From an uncultured Duodenibacillus sp. (GTDB lineage: Bacteria; Pseudomonadota; Gammaproteobacteria; Burkholderiales; Burkholderiaceae_F): a stretch of 64,000 nt of DNA. Positions 1-8,751 of this stretch are shown piece after piece. The DNA is taken from assembly GCA_944390745.1 (NCBI GenBank), contig CALXQK010000015.1, forward strand, positions 1 through 64,000, given 5' to 3'. The notes under the pieces are model-generated. The model was not told the origin of the DNA. It was given only the letters and a program-made list of their open reading frames with translations, and made no database searches. How positions within the stretch are numbered: the first letter of the stretch is position 1; each line of letters begins with the position of its first letter. Both the position numbers and the translations under genes were made by a program.

Positions 1-48
1 CCTTTTTTTCCTCTGAATCTTCAAGAGACGAAACTGCAAGGATCGCGA

Positions 49-100
49 CAAAAAATAAAACCGCCGCAGTCCCGGAAAAACCGGGAGCTGCGACGGTTTT
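49..100 (-). terminator. Rho-independent terminator of the autotransporter gene
   Basis: On the minus strand a GC-rich stem of about 15 pairs (CCGTCGCAG.. with ..CTGCGGCGG, and CCCGG with CCGGG around a TTTTT loop) is followed by TTTTATTTTTT. It lies about 45 bases after the stop codon of the autotransporter gene. Confidence 0.85.
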
Positions 101-144
101 CATGCGTTTGACGGCTGCTTGAAAAAGCCGTCAGACAGCGGCGT

Positions 145-2322
145 TTAGAACGTGTAGCGTCCGCCGAAGTTCACGCGCCACTTCTGGTCGATGTCGCCGC
201 CAAAGCCCGTGCCCACGTCGAGGAACGCATGCAGGGCATCTGTCAGGTTGTAGGTCGCACCGACGGAAACCTCGCCCCAGTTGTCGTCAAGCTCGTCTTC
301 GATGCTGCGCGACATGCGGCCGTCGAAGCTGGCGAAGGAGGCGTCCACGTCGCCCAGGAAGTCATGATTGTAGGAAGCCTTCACGTAGGCCGCACCGCGG
401 TTTTCGTCGAACTTCACGCCGCCCATGACGCCCACGCGCGCCACGAGGCTTCTCATGTTGTCGAATTCCACGGTGCGCACGCTCGTCGAGTAGTCCGACG
501 CGCGCAGCCAGCTGTAGGTCAGCTGCACCTGCGGCTCAACGTAGAAGTTGTTGATGTCGAAGCGATGTCCGGCCTCAATGCCGACGATCGCGCCCGTCAT
601 CATGTAGTCGCCGCTTTCCGTGATGCCGTTGGAGAGGTCGTACTCCGTATCGATGCGGCCGATCTTGGCCATCATGTCGATGAACGCGCCGGACTCTCCG
701 AAGTAGCTGCCGTAGACGCCGAGCGTGTAGGTGTCGTTGTCAGCCGTGCCCGCGTTCACGTCCGTGTCGCCGATCGTGTAGTCGAATGCGACGCCGAACA
801 GGAAGTTGGAGCTTACGGGCGCATCAAAGCCGAGCTCAATCGTGTTGTAGTCGTGCTCGATGCCGCGGCCGTCAAGGCGGCCGTTGTTGTAGCGCGCCCA
901 AAGGCCCATGCCCTGGGGCATCGTGCGCAGCGTGCCCATGCGATCCGACAGATTGGTGAGCTGGGAGCGCCAGACCAGCGCATTCATGAGGGCAAGGTCC
1001 GTTGCCGAGGACAGCAGGCTGTTGGTGCTTCTTCCGGTCGTCGAAACGGAGCCGTCGGGATTGAGGCGGTAGGTCGCCGCGTCGCCCCAGGCGCCTTCGG
1101 CAACAGACACGCTTTCAGGCTGCGCGTCGCCAAGCGACACGCCCTTGAAAAGGTTTTCCACCTCGCCGCCGGAAACGAGCTCGTCGCTCACCGCGCCGGT
1201 GTAGCCGACGGAAACGTCGCCTTCAACCTCTCCGACAATCAGAACCTTGTCGGCCTCCGTCCCCATGCGCGACAGAGAGAATTCAAGGTGCGAGCCGGCG
1301 TCGCTCTTAACCGAGCCGATCTCAAGACCGTCAGCGCCGCCCTGCGCGATGGTGATGCTGCTGCCGTCGGCTGCGTTGACGGCTGCGGCATCATCGGCCA
1401 GTTCGATCACGTCCGTGTTCTTGTTGAAGTTGAGGGTCGTCCTTTCATCGACGTCCACCAGACCATCGACGTTCGATTTTTCGCCGAAGTTGATGATCGC
1501 CTCAGAAGTGGCGCCAGTGGGCTCAACAACAATGGCCTTCGCACCATTGACGGCCTCAATGACGCCGTTGTTGTCGAAGGTCTTGTCCCCATCCTTGTCC
1601 CAGCCGATCGCCACGCCGGCTGCTGCCGCACCCGAGGCAATGATCGTGCCGTTGTTGCTCGCTTTGGTATTGCCGTCACCCCATTTGCGGTAATAGATGC
1701 CGATTGCGGCAGCCTCCGAAGACTCAACAACTATGGTTGCTTCGTTTTGCAGGACAGTTCCAACATGAGGGTTGCCGTCCGTGTTGTCAATCATGCCGGC
1801 GCCGCCGTTCTTCACGTAGATCAGCCCCTTGTTGAGTGCGGTGCCATTGATGGCCGACATGCCCTTGATCCAGCTGTAGGACATCTTGTTGTTCTTGCCG
1901 TCAACGAAAATCGACCCATTGTTGGTTACGGACTGATCCTTGGTCTTTCCCGAAGTGCCCATGGCTTCTGCCACATAGGCCTCATTGTTCTTGACTTCCT
2001 GGCTGACGACCCAGATCTTGCCGTTGTTGACAACCGCAGTTTGGTTGTCATTGCTCTGCAGAAACACAGGGGCGCCGCCGTAATTAATCGTTTCATCTTG
2101 ACGAAGATTGCCGGACGTCACGTAGCCTGTCTCGCCCTCTTCCAATTTTGAGCCGGAAGGCAGACCGGTGACGTTGTGCAAGAAGTACGTATAAGCGTCC
2201 TCCATTTGATTCTCGTTGCTGCCCGTAAACTCAAGAGCGGGATTCTCCCACTGAAACTCTGCCGCGCTGACGCCGGCAGAAAAAGCCAGAAGGATTGAAC
2301 TGGCAATCAGAGTCTTCTTCAT
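145..2322 (-). CDS. Autotransporter (type Va) outer-membrane beta-barrel protein
   Basis: Predicted 725-residue autotransporter. Residues 1-22 form a Sec signal peptide (MKKTLIASS, hydrophobic core, then VSAAE). A passenger of roughly 420 residues follows, rich in Asn/Gly and short repeated strands of the NNGTI/NNGVI kind that suggest a beta-helix. The last 280 residues or so form the barrel, beginning near MGLWARYNNG and ending in the classical C-terminal Phe (GGRYTF). I chose the second ATG: GGAG lies six bases before it but directly abuts the first ATG. The gene stands alone, with its own terminator and an AT-rich upstream region. The passenger substrate or adhesive role cannot be read from sequence; no protease triad or RGD motif is evident. 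Confidence 0.85.
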   Translation of the reverse strand: MKKTLIASSILLAFSAGVSAAEFQWENPALEFTGSNENQMEDAYTYFLHNVTGLPSGSKLEEGETGYVTSGNLRQDETINYGGAPVFLQSNDNQTAVVNNGKIWVVSQEVKNNEAYVAEAMGTSGKTKDQSVTNNGSIFVDGKNNKMSYSWIKGMSAINGTALNKGLIYVKNGGAGMIDNTDGNPHVGTVLQNEATIVVESSEAAAIGIYYRKWGDGNTKASNNGTIIASGAAAAGVAIGWDKDGDKTFDNNGVIEAVNGAKAIVVEPTGATSEAIINFGEKSNVDGLVDVDERTTLNFNKNTDVIELADDAAAVNAADGSSITIAQGGADGLEIGSVKSDAGSHLEFSLSRMGTEADKVLIVGEVEGDVSVGYTGAVSDELVSGGEVENLFKGVSLGDAQPESVSVAEGAWGDAATYRLNPDGSVSTTGRSTNSLLSSATDLALMNALVWRSQLTNLSDRMGTLRTMPQGMGLWARYNNGRLDGRGIEHDYNTIELGFDAPVSSNFLFGVAFDYTIGDTDVNAGTADNDTYTLGVYGSYFGESGAFIDMMAKIGRIDTEYDLSNGITESGDYMMTGAIVGIEAGHRFDINNFYVEPQVQLTYSWLRASDYSTSVRTVEFDNMRSLVARVGVMGGVKFDENRGAAYVKASYNHDFLGDVDASFASFDGRMSRSIEDELDDNWGEVSVGATYNLTDALHAFLDVGTGFGGDIDQKWRVNFGGRYTF

Positions 2323-2880
2323 TGTCATCTCCAGATTTGGAAGTTTGGAATATCAAAAAATTCGGAAGTTTAGGAATAAAAGAAGACCGCATGCCGCCCC
2401 CCATCCGAGCGGTTGTCAATTCCCCTCTATACTTTTTAAATTTGCATTAACCTATAAATCAACAGCCATTTCGTTTTGCGAAAATGAAACATAAAAAATC
2501 CATCTAAAAACAAACGCTTAATCCAACCGATCTGCTGCCGCCCCCAAGAAATGCCGCTTTTGAGCCGCTCCTGGACGATTCGATGAGAAAGCCGGCAGCC
2601 CGTTCTTTTCTCCCCGGCGCATCGGTTATATCTGTACTTGATGGGAAGGATTTCAAAAACTGCGCTTCAGGATTCAAGCGCTTCAAGATAAGGGAATGTT
2701 TCCTGCACCGGCCGCCAATTCATGCGACCCTTGATTTGCTTGATCTTTTTGACGGAATTCAGTCGGGACTGCTGCAGCAGGAAAACCAAGCCACGCAGCC
2801 GACCGCTCGGCCCGAGCTCCCGGCTCATTCGGCAGCCGCCAGGTTTTCGGATTTTCATCCCGACCGGCGCCGGGGCTTTT
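2323..2880. other. 558-base gap, AT-rich upstream region of the autotransporter gene
   Basis: The part next to the autotransporter start (about 2330-2520) is much richer in A/T than the surroundings and probably carries its minus-strand promoter, though I could not place hexamers with confidence. The rest has no convincing gene. A CCGGCGCCGG palindrome followed by TTTTTT on the plus strand (about 2856-2881) is the only terminator-like element. Confidence 0.5.
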
Positions 2881-3378
2881 TTACAGTGCGCGCTCCCCAT
2901 CCTGCGCCTGCAGGAGCGCCAGGACCTCGCTGCGCCCGATTTCGCAGAAGGCAGGTCCGTGCGGATCGCGGATGAACCGGCGCATGAGCGCCTGCAGGCT
3001 TGCCAGCGTCTTCTTTTTGCAGGCGCATTCCCAGACGACGAGAACGCGGCGGCCGCTGGCGGCAAGCGCCGCGTAGTCCTCCTGGTCCCGCTTCTGGTTT
3101 CGGGCAAGCTTCGGCCGCCAGTAATCCGCATTGGATTGCGGAAGAACGGCTCGCGGGCAGCCCCGGTGCTGATGCCAGAAGCAGCCGTTGACGAAAATCA
3201 CGGTCCTCCATTTGGGAAGAACAATGTCGGGCTTGCCCGGAAGACTGCGGACATGCAGGCGAAAGCGAAAGCCGTCGGCAAAGAGAAGCCGCCGCACGGC
3301 CACCTCGGGCTTCGTGTCTTCGGAGACGATGGCCCGCATGATTTGCGAGCGCTTTTCCGAAGTGAAGACGTCGGTCAT
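2881..3378 (-). CDS. vsr: Very short patch repair endonuclease (Vsr)
   Basis: 165 residues, the usual Vsr length (E. coli about 156). Vsr nicks 5' of the thymine in T:G mismatches created when 5-methylcytosine deaminates at methyltransferase sites. Visible family signatures: the start MTDVFTSEKRSQIMRAI, then PGKPDIVLP with the catalytic-site Asp, the block FVNGCFWHQHRGC carrying metal/active-site His and structural Cys, and WRPKLARNQKRD. The start used is the ATG that overlaps the stop of the upstream HNH fragment (ATGA), implying translational coupling. Vsr is normally encoded beside a C5-cytosine methyltransferase; none is present here, so this is an orphan left in a decayed island. It appears full length. 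Confidence 0.93.
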   Translation of the reverse strand: MTDVFTSEKRSQIMRAIVSEDTKPEVAVRRLLFADGFRFRLHVRSLPGKPDIVLPKWRTVIFVNGCFWHQHRGCPRAVLPQSNADYWRPKLARNQKRDQEDYAALAASGRRVLVVWECACKKKTLASLQALMRRFIRDPHGPAFCEIGRSEVLALLQAQDGERAL

Positions 3379-3731
3379 CTGCGCACCGCACAAATGCAGG
3401 CCGCCGCCTTTTCATTAAAGGCGCCGTTTTTCTGCGCGGCCAGATATTCGCTGTAGCGCAGACTGAGAAACTCGGCGCTGGGCTCAAAGCGCCTCGGCTC
3501 GCAAAGGCGGGCGCGCTCGTCGAGACTCTCAAAAAAGGCCTCAAAGGACGTTCCCCTTGCAGCGCTGCGCAGGCGGCGGGAGACGTGCGCCAGACCGTCG
3601 GCGTCGATGCCGAGCAGGTCGCTGTCGTAGGCGCGGTGCAAAAGGGTGCAAAGCGACAGCCCGTTGGCCGGCACCAGGCGCAGATCGAGCAGCTGCTCGG
3701 CGTGAAGGGTGAGCGCTACGACGCCGACAAA
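3375..3731 (-). pseudogene. HNH restriction endonuclease, C-terminal remnant
   Basis: The minus-strand frame from the stop at 3375 back to an in-frame stop at 3732-3734 encodes about 100 residues that read like the C-terminal half of HNH restriction nucleases: LRLVPANGLSLC, then HRAYDSDLLGIDADG and HVSRRL. The N-terminal part (the ...AAHI.PW region of the HNH motif) is absent. Homology seems to begin near 3690-3700, exactly where a different coding fragment starts on the other strand. Its TGA overlaps the vsr start, so the original operon was nuclease then vsr. Any start would be GTG 3674, inside the domain. Family assignment is from motif memory and is moderately sure; inactivity is clear from the missing half. 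Confidence 0.6.
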
Positions 3732-3887
3732 TCATGCGGAATCCGCTTCTATCGAAATGGATGCGACATCAAAGGCAAGCCCGAGTTGTGGAGCGATTAC
3801 ATCAACTGGCAGCTTCGAGCCGCAGTCCTGCTGCGCCAGGCAATGCTCCAAATTGACAATGCCAACCCAGAAGAGACGGACAAGTAG
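3711..3887 (+). pseudogene. C-terminal fragment resembling DUF4268
   Basis: Plus-strand frame ending at 3887 encodes about 58 residues: YDADKSCGIRFYRNGC, then W..YINWQ and LRAAVLLRQAM. This resembles the end of DUF4268 proteins, which have a K.SRI segment, then D....W....W and a closing helix. Upstream of about 3700 the same frame is simply antisense to the HNH remnant, so this is a fragment fused to foreign sequence, without its own start. I take it as the scar of a second lost defence-type gene. The family call is tentative. Confidence 0.4.
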
Positions 3888-4300
3888 GTTCACCGGGCGC
3901 ATTGTTCTTCCTTATGTCTCAGGATTGAAAAGCGCCTTCGCCTTAAATTCATGATTTGGGCGCCGATGTCGCAGACGACCACGCCTGCGCATCTTCGAAC
4001 AGCCCCTTGCGCCAGCACTTCCCGACACCAGCCCAGCATAGGCGCCGTCAATCGCCCCCATTGACGCCGTGAAAAACGCTCCGCCCGGATGAGCGCGCCG
4101 CGGTCGATTTTGTTATATTGACTCGAACGAAATCGGACTGAAAGCCTGCAACTGCGAGGCGCTCGTCCTGCCCATTCAAGGCAAGCCCCGCGCACCCGCC
4201 CGATGCGGCGCAGGCTTCAGCCTCCGCCCGACAAGGTGCCTGCGGCGGCCTTCGTCTCCTTTTTTCTTTCTTCTTCACGCATTTCAAGGAAACGCAAGTC
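3888..4300. other. 413-base gap before trxA
   Basis: No credible gene. A TATATT (4114-4119) is a possible -10 element for trxA; there is no good -35 in front of it. The first half is probably leftover from the decayed island. Confidence 0.4.
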
Positions 4301-4630
4301 ATGAGCGACAAGATCATCAACATCACCGACGCCGACTTCCAGAGCACGCTTGAGACCGCCGGCGACAAGCCCGTCTTCGTCGACTTCTGGGCTCCGTGGT
4401 GCGGCCCCTGCCGCATGCTTGCCCCGTCGCTTGACGCGGCTGCCGACGCCTATGACGGCCGCGCCGTGATCTGCAAGTACAACGTCGACGAGAACAGCTC
4501 GGTTGCGAGCGCCAACGGCATTCGCGGCATTCCGACGATTCTCGTCTTCAAGTCGGGTCAGCTCGTCGATCAGCACGTGGGCGCCATGGGCCGCAGCGAG
4601 CTCAACGCCTTCATCGAGAAGTTCATTTAG
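4301..4630 (+). CDS. trxA: Thioredoxin 1
   Basis: 109 residues, the standard size. Cytoplasmic dithiol-disulfide reductase that reduces target disulfides (ribonucleotide reductase, methionine sulfoxide reductase, peroxidases) and is itself recycled by thioredoxin reductase. The active site WCGPC is at residues 33-37 inside FVDFWAPWCGPCRM; the cis-proline motif RGIPTI and the Gly-rich end are also present. AAGGAAA about ten bases before the ATG is the ribosome binding site. It lies directly upstream of rho, a neighbourhood shared with many Proteobacteria, but the long gap and a good -10 between them suggest separate transcription. Confidence 0.97.
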   Translation: MSDKIINITDADFQSTLETAGDKPVFVDFWAPWCGPCRMLAPSLDAAADAYDGRAVICKYNVDENSSVASANGIRGIPTILVFKSGQLVDQHVGAMGRSELNAFIEKFI

Positions 4631-4651
4631 CCTTCGTTTTGCCGATATAAT
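4623..4651 (+). promoter_or_regulatory. Probable rho promoter
   Basis: TATAAT at 4646-4651 is a perfect -10 hexamer. With an 18-base spacer the -35 would be TTCATT, a weak match. It starts just after the trxA stop codon. Confidence 0.5.
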
Positions 4652-5059
4652 TCGCACCCGCAGCCGGCGTCTGACTTCCTCAGGAGTCGTGCGAAGCATC
4701 CGCAGGATTCTTCGCCTTGCCCCCGGATCGACGCCCGGAATCGTGCGGTGCGCCCAGGTCGCGCACCGGCCCTCTTTCAAATGAGAGCGGCCGGCAGCGC
4801 CCCTGATGCGGCGCCGGATTCATCCGGCGTCTCGACGTTCGTCGCCGCCCGCCTGATCCCTGAAATCAAGGCCTGAACGCTGAAGTCCAGGGAGCGCTTT
4901 CGACGCATTCGCGTCCCTCTCACGAATCACAAAAACCTTCGGATTGCGCCGATGCGCGCGACTCCGCCCGAGGCGCAGTGCGCCTGCCCGCAGGCCCGTG
5001 CCGTACGGCCTTGCGCCCGCTTTCTTTTTTCACCGCACCACCACCCTTTTTTCAACACC
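4631..5059. other. 429-base trxA-rho gap holding the rho leader
   Basis: No gene. A perfect TATAAT at 4646-4651 would start a leader of about 400 bases before rho. The leader is C-rich and G-poor in its last third (CCACCACCCTTTTTTC region), as expected for a Rho-loading, autoregulated transcript. This is inference from composition and from the known autogenous control of rho in E. coli. Confidence 0.5.
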
Positions 5060-6322
<1,263 letters not shown>

Positions 6323-6357
6323 GAGGACCCCGGCAGGCCCGGGGAGCGGAAATTTTG

Positions 6358-6390
6358 AAAACGGGTGACACAAGCGCACCCGTTTTTTTT
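6358..6390 (+). terminator. Rho-independent terminator after rho
   Basis: AACGGGTG and CACCCGTT form the stem around the loop ACACAAGCG, followed by TTTTTTTT. It begins about 35 bases after the rho stop. Confidence 0.9.
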
Positions 6391-6457
6391 CGATCCGCGA
6401 CGAGAACTTCACGCTCCAAAATTGAACGCCTGCGGCCTCGCGAAGCATGCCGCGCAG

Positions 6458-7453
6458 CTAGGCCTCATGCTCCCGGCGGCCTTCCGAGAGCCGGCGCACG
6501 TCCTTCAGGGGCGGCGCCCCGAAAAGCCCCTTGTAGTCGCGCACGAACTGCGCGGGACTCTCGTAGCCCACGGCATAGGCCGCGGTGGTGACGTTGGCCT
6601 CGCGGGCAATGAGCTGCCGGCGCGCCTCAAAAAGCCGCACGCGCTTGCGAAACTGCACGGGCGAAAAGCCCGTGACCTGCCGAAACTTCCTGTGAAATGT
6701 CGCGCTTGACATGTTGGCGCGGCGGGCAAGCTCGCCGATCGACTCCGAGGAGGCAAAGTGCGTGCGCAGCCAGTTGACGGCGTTCAGAACAGCGTGCCCC
6801 TCGGAGCCGGCGCTTGCGAGCGCGCGCAGCTGCGGGCCGCAGGCGCTGTCGAGCAGCAGCGCGTGCAGTTCGCGCAGCAGCAGCGGCGCGCGGATGGCGA
6901 TGAGTTCAGGCCGATCAAGCAGGCGCAGCAGCGCCAGAAACGCCAGCGCCAGATCCTCATCGGGACGGATGACGAAGACGCCTTCGCTTACGCCCGCGCC
7001 GGGCCCCGGCATGCCGGTCATCTGCCCGGCGTATTCCATCAGGATGGACAAATCAAGCGCAACGCTCACGGCCAGAAACGGATGCGCCGCGCTGCACTCA
7101 AGGGTGCGGAATTCCGACGGCGAGGCGATGCCGCACACCAGGCTCTCGCCCGGGCCGTACTCGAGAATGCGTCCGCCGATGGCCGTCGACTTGCGCCCGG
7201 CAATGATGAAGGTGGTCATGATTTCGCCAGCGGAGCGCGCAATGTACCCGGGCTGCTCGAGCCGATAGAGCGTCAGGCCGGGAACTGCCGAGGGGTGCAC
7301 GCCCGGATCCGGAGCATAGGCGCAGACAAGCCGTGCGGCCGCCTGCAGCAGCTGCGGCTCCTCAAGCACGCGGCAGACGCGCCCGGCGTCGGTTGAACAT
7401 CCCTGCACTTCCCTGTTGCTGCTGCAGCCAGACATGCCTGCCTCCCTTCTCAT
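6458..7453 (-). CDS. AraC-family transcriptional regulator (YqhC-like)
   Basis: 331 residues. N-terminal half is the cupin-like AraC_N sensor type, as in E. coli YqhC (GLTLYRLEQPGYIARSAGE, then YGPGESLV). C-terminal about 100 residues hold two helix-turn-helix motifs: SIGELARRANMSSATFHRKF and VTTAAYAVGYESPAQFVRDY, the second followed by the usual F.G region. GAGGAG five bases before ATG 7453 supports this start. It is transcribed divergently from a quinone-reductase operon, the arrangement expected of a local activator; YqhC relatives respond to aldehydes or electrophiles. Three copies of TTGAGAA in the shared gap are candidate binding sites. The inducer is unknown. Confidence 0.85.
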   Translation of the reverse strand: MRREAGMSGCSSNREVQGCSTDAGRVCRVLEEPQLLQAAARLVCAYAPDPGVHPSAVPGLTLYRLEQPGYIARSAGEIMTTFIIAGRKSTAIGGRILEYGPGESLVCGIASPSEFRTLECSAAHPFLAVSVALDLSILMEYAGQMTGMPGPGAGVSEGVFVIRPDEDLALAFLALLRLLDRPELIAIRAPLLLRELHALLLDSACGPQLRALASAGSEGHAVLNAVNWLRTHFASSESIGELARRANMSSATFHRKFRQVTGFSPVQFRKRVRLFEARRQLIAREANVTTAAYAVGYESPAQFVRDYKGLFGAPPLKDVRRLSEGRREHEA

Positions 7454-7849
7454 CTGCGCTCCTCATTTTATGCGTTCTTGAGAATTTTCCGGATTTTGAG
7501 AAATCTGCTCAAATAGAAAATCAAGCCGCGGGACCGCGGCGGACGGTCTAGTCAAGAAAGAGGCCGCAGCGCAAGCCTCGCGCCCCTCATGCTGCGCAGC
7601 CCCGTGACGGCATCTGGAAATCAAGGAACTTCCCGGCAAGCAGACGCGCGGCTGGACCCAATGCGAAGCAGCGCGCACGTATTCATTGCGCGAGCGCATG
7701 AATGCGCATGAACGCTGTGAATAAGTCTTGATCAAATTGCAATCATTGAGAAAAAACATCAACAAGTTGACTCAATCAGAAGCGACATGGATCGCGGGCC
7801 ATCCGAAAATTTCGCCTGAAACCGATGTTCTTTGGAGGAACAAAGCGTC
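7454..7849. promoter_or_regulatory. Divergent regulatory region (AraC-type regulator / quinone reductase operon)
   Basis: 396 bases without a gene. TTGAGAA occurs on the plus strand at 7478-7484, 7496-7502 (18 bases apart) and 7746-7752, with an inverted CTCAA at 7508-7512. The first pair is near the regulator start, the third near the operon start. This spacing, close to two helical turns, fits the direct-repeat half-sites that AraC-family proteins bind. Functional assignment is inferred. Confidence 0.45.
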
Positions 7850-8431
7850 ATGTCGAAAAACATTCTCATCATCAACGGTCATCCGGCTCCTGAAAAGTCC
7901 ACGGCCGGAAGCGAAATCATCCGCAAGCTCTCCGAACTGCTGCCCGAGGCGCAGGTGCGCCATCTTGCGCATCTGACCTCCGGAGGTTCGTTTGACGTTG
8001 CAGCCGAGCAGGCGGCGCTGCGGCAGGCCGACGCCGTCGTCTGGCACTTTCCGTTTTATTGGTACTCGGTTCCGGCCCTGATGAAAAAGTGGATCGACGT
8101 CGTGCTCGCCTACGGCTTTGCCTACGGCAGCAGCGCAACGGCGCTGCACGGCAAGCAGCTGCTGCTGTCGCTCACCACGGGCGCCGGCGCCGACGACTAT
8201 CAGCAGGGCGCCTCGATGACCTGGCCTCTGGAGGCCTTTCTGCCGCCGCTGCTGCAGACGGCCTATTACTGCGGGATGAAGACGCTCAAGCCCGTGTGGT
8301 CGTATTCGATGATCTGCATTCCCGGCGTGACCGACGCGGCCGGCCGCGAGCGCATCCTTGCCGACGCCCGCATCCACGCCGAGCGCATCGCCAAAGAACT
8401 GCGCGACTGGGAAAGGGAGGAACAGAAATGA
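7850..8431 (+). CDS. Flavodoxin-fold NAD(P)H-dependent quinone oxidoreductase (MdaB/KefF family)
   Basis: 193 residues from ATG 7850; GGAGGA at 7835-7840 is the ribosome binding site, so the in-frame TTG at 7832 is not the start. Flavodoxin_2 fold: the first strand and phosphate loop ILIINGHPAPEKSTAG, then the FMN/quinone region VVWHFPFYWYSVPALMKKWIDVVLAYGFAYG, and the strand LLLSLTTGAGADDY. Such enzymes reduce quinones and electrophiles with two electrons from NAD(P)H, in the cytoplasm. It is the first gene of an operon with a YciI-like protein (ATGA overlap) and a Tat-exported flavoprotein. The divergent AraC regulator probably controls it. Confidence 0.88.
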   Translation: MSKNILIINGHPAPEKSTAGSEIIRKLSELLPEAQVRHLAHLTSGGSFDVAAEQAALRQADAVVWHFPFYWYSVPALMKKWIDVVLAYGFAYGSSATALHGKQLLLSLTTGAGADDYQQGASMTWPLEAFLPPLLQTAYYCGMKTLKPVWSYSMICIPGVTDAAGRERILADARIHAERIAKELRDWEREEQK

Positions 8432-8709
8432 TGCATCTTGTCGACGTCAGAATCACGGATGCGGCGGCTGCGGCCCCGCTTCTGGCTGCGCATCGCGACT
8501 ATCTCGCCGCGCACTTCGCCTCAGGCGAGTTCGTGCTTTTCGGCGCCTACGGAGACGGCTCGGGCGGCGCCTTGATTGCGCAGACCGAAAGCGCCGGGGC
8601 GCTCGAGGCGCTGCTGGCGCTCGATCCGCTCAAGGCGGGCTCGTGCGCCGTCTGGAACGTCTCGGAATTCGTCGTCGCGGCCGCGCACGCCGACAAGCTT
8701 GCCGGCTGA
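8428..8709 (+). CDS. YciI-like protein
   Basis: 93 residues from ATG 8428, which overlaps the stop of the quinone reductase; a second ATG follows at once and could also serve. GGGAGGAA lies a few bases upstream. The sequence fits the YCII/dimeric alpha-beta barrel family: a conserved His early (AAHRDYLAAHFASGEFVLFG), then a Gly-rich turn and the ALLALDPLKAGS region where YciI proteins have D-P. The biochemical role of this family is poorly defined (an active-site His-Asp pair is proposed). Coupling to a quinone reductase suggests a role in redox or electrophile handling; this is inference. Confidence 0.8.
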   Translation: MMHLVDVRITDAAAAAPLLAAHRDYLAAHFASGEFVLFGAYGDGSGGALIAQTESAGALEALLALDPLKAGSCAVWNVSEFVVAAAHADKLAG

Positions 8710-8751
8710 GCGCGCACGCGAAACCGCCAATTTGGAAGGGCAGCGCTCACC

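Noticed and set aside
229-2151. Long plus-strand open frame (640 codons) opposite the autotransporter gene
   Set aside because: Antisense shadow in GC-rich DNA: His/Arg/Val-rich, no domain pattern, no ribosome binding site, while the minus strand encodes a complete signal peptide and barrel.
2667-3131. Minus-strand frame overlapping the end of vsr, with a plausible-looking end (INWRPV-like)
   Set aside because: The readable tail is only about 30 residues, I know no family for it, and most of the frame lies inside vsr. It could be another scar of the same island but cannot be supported.
7832-7849. TTG start for the quinone reductase at 7832
   Set aside because: These codons contain the GGAGGA ribosome binding site of the ATG at 7850.
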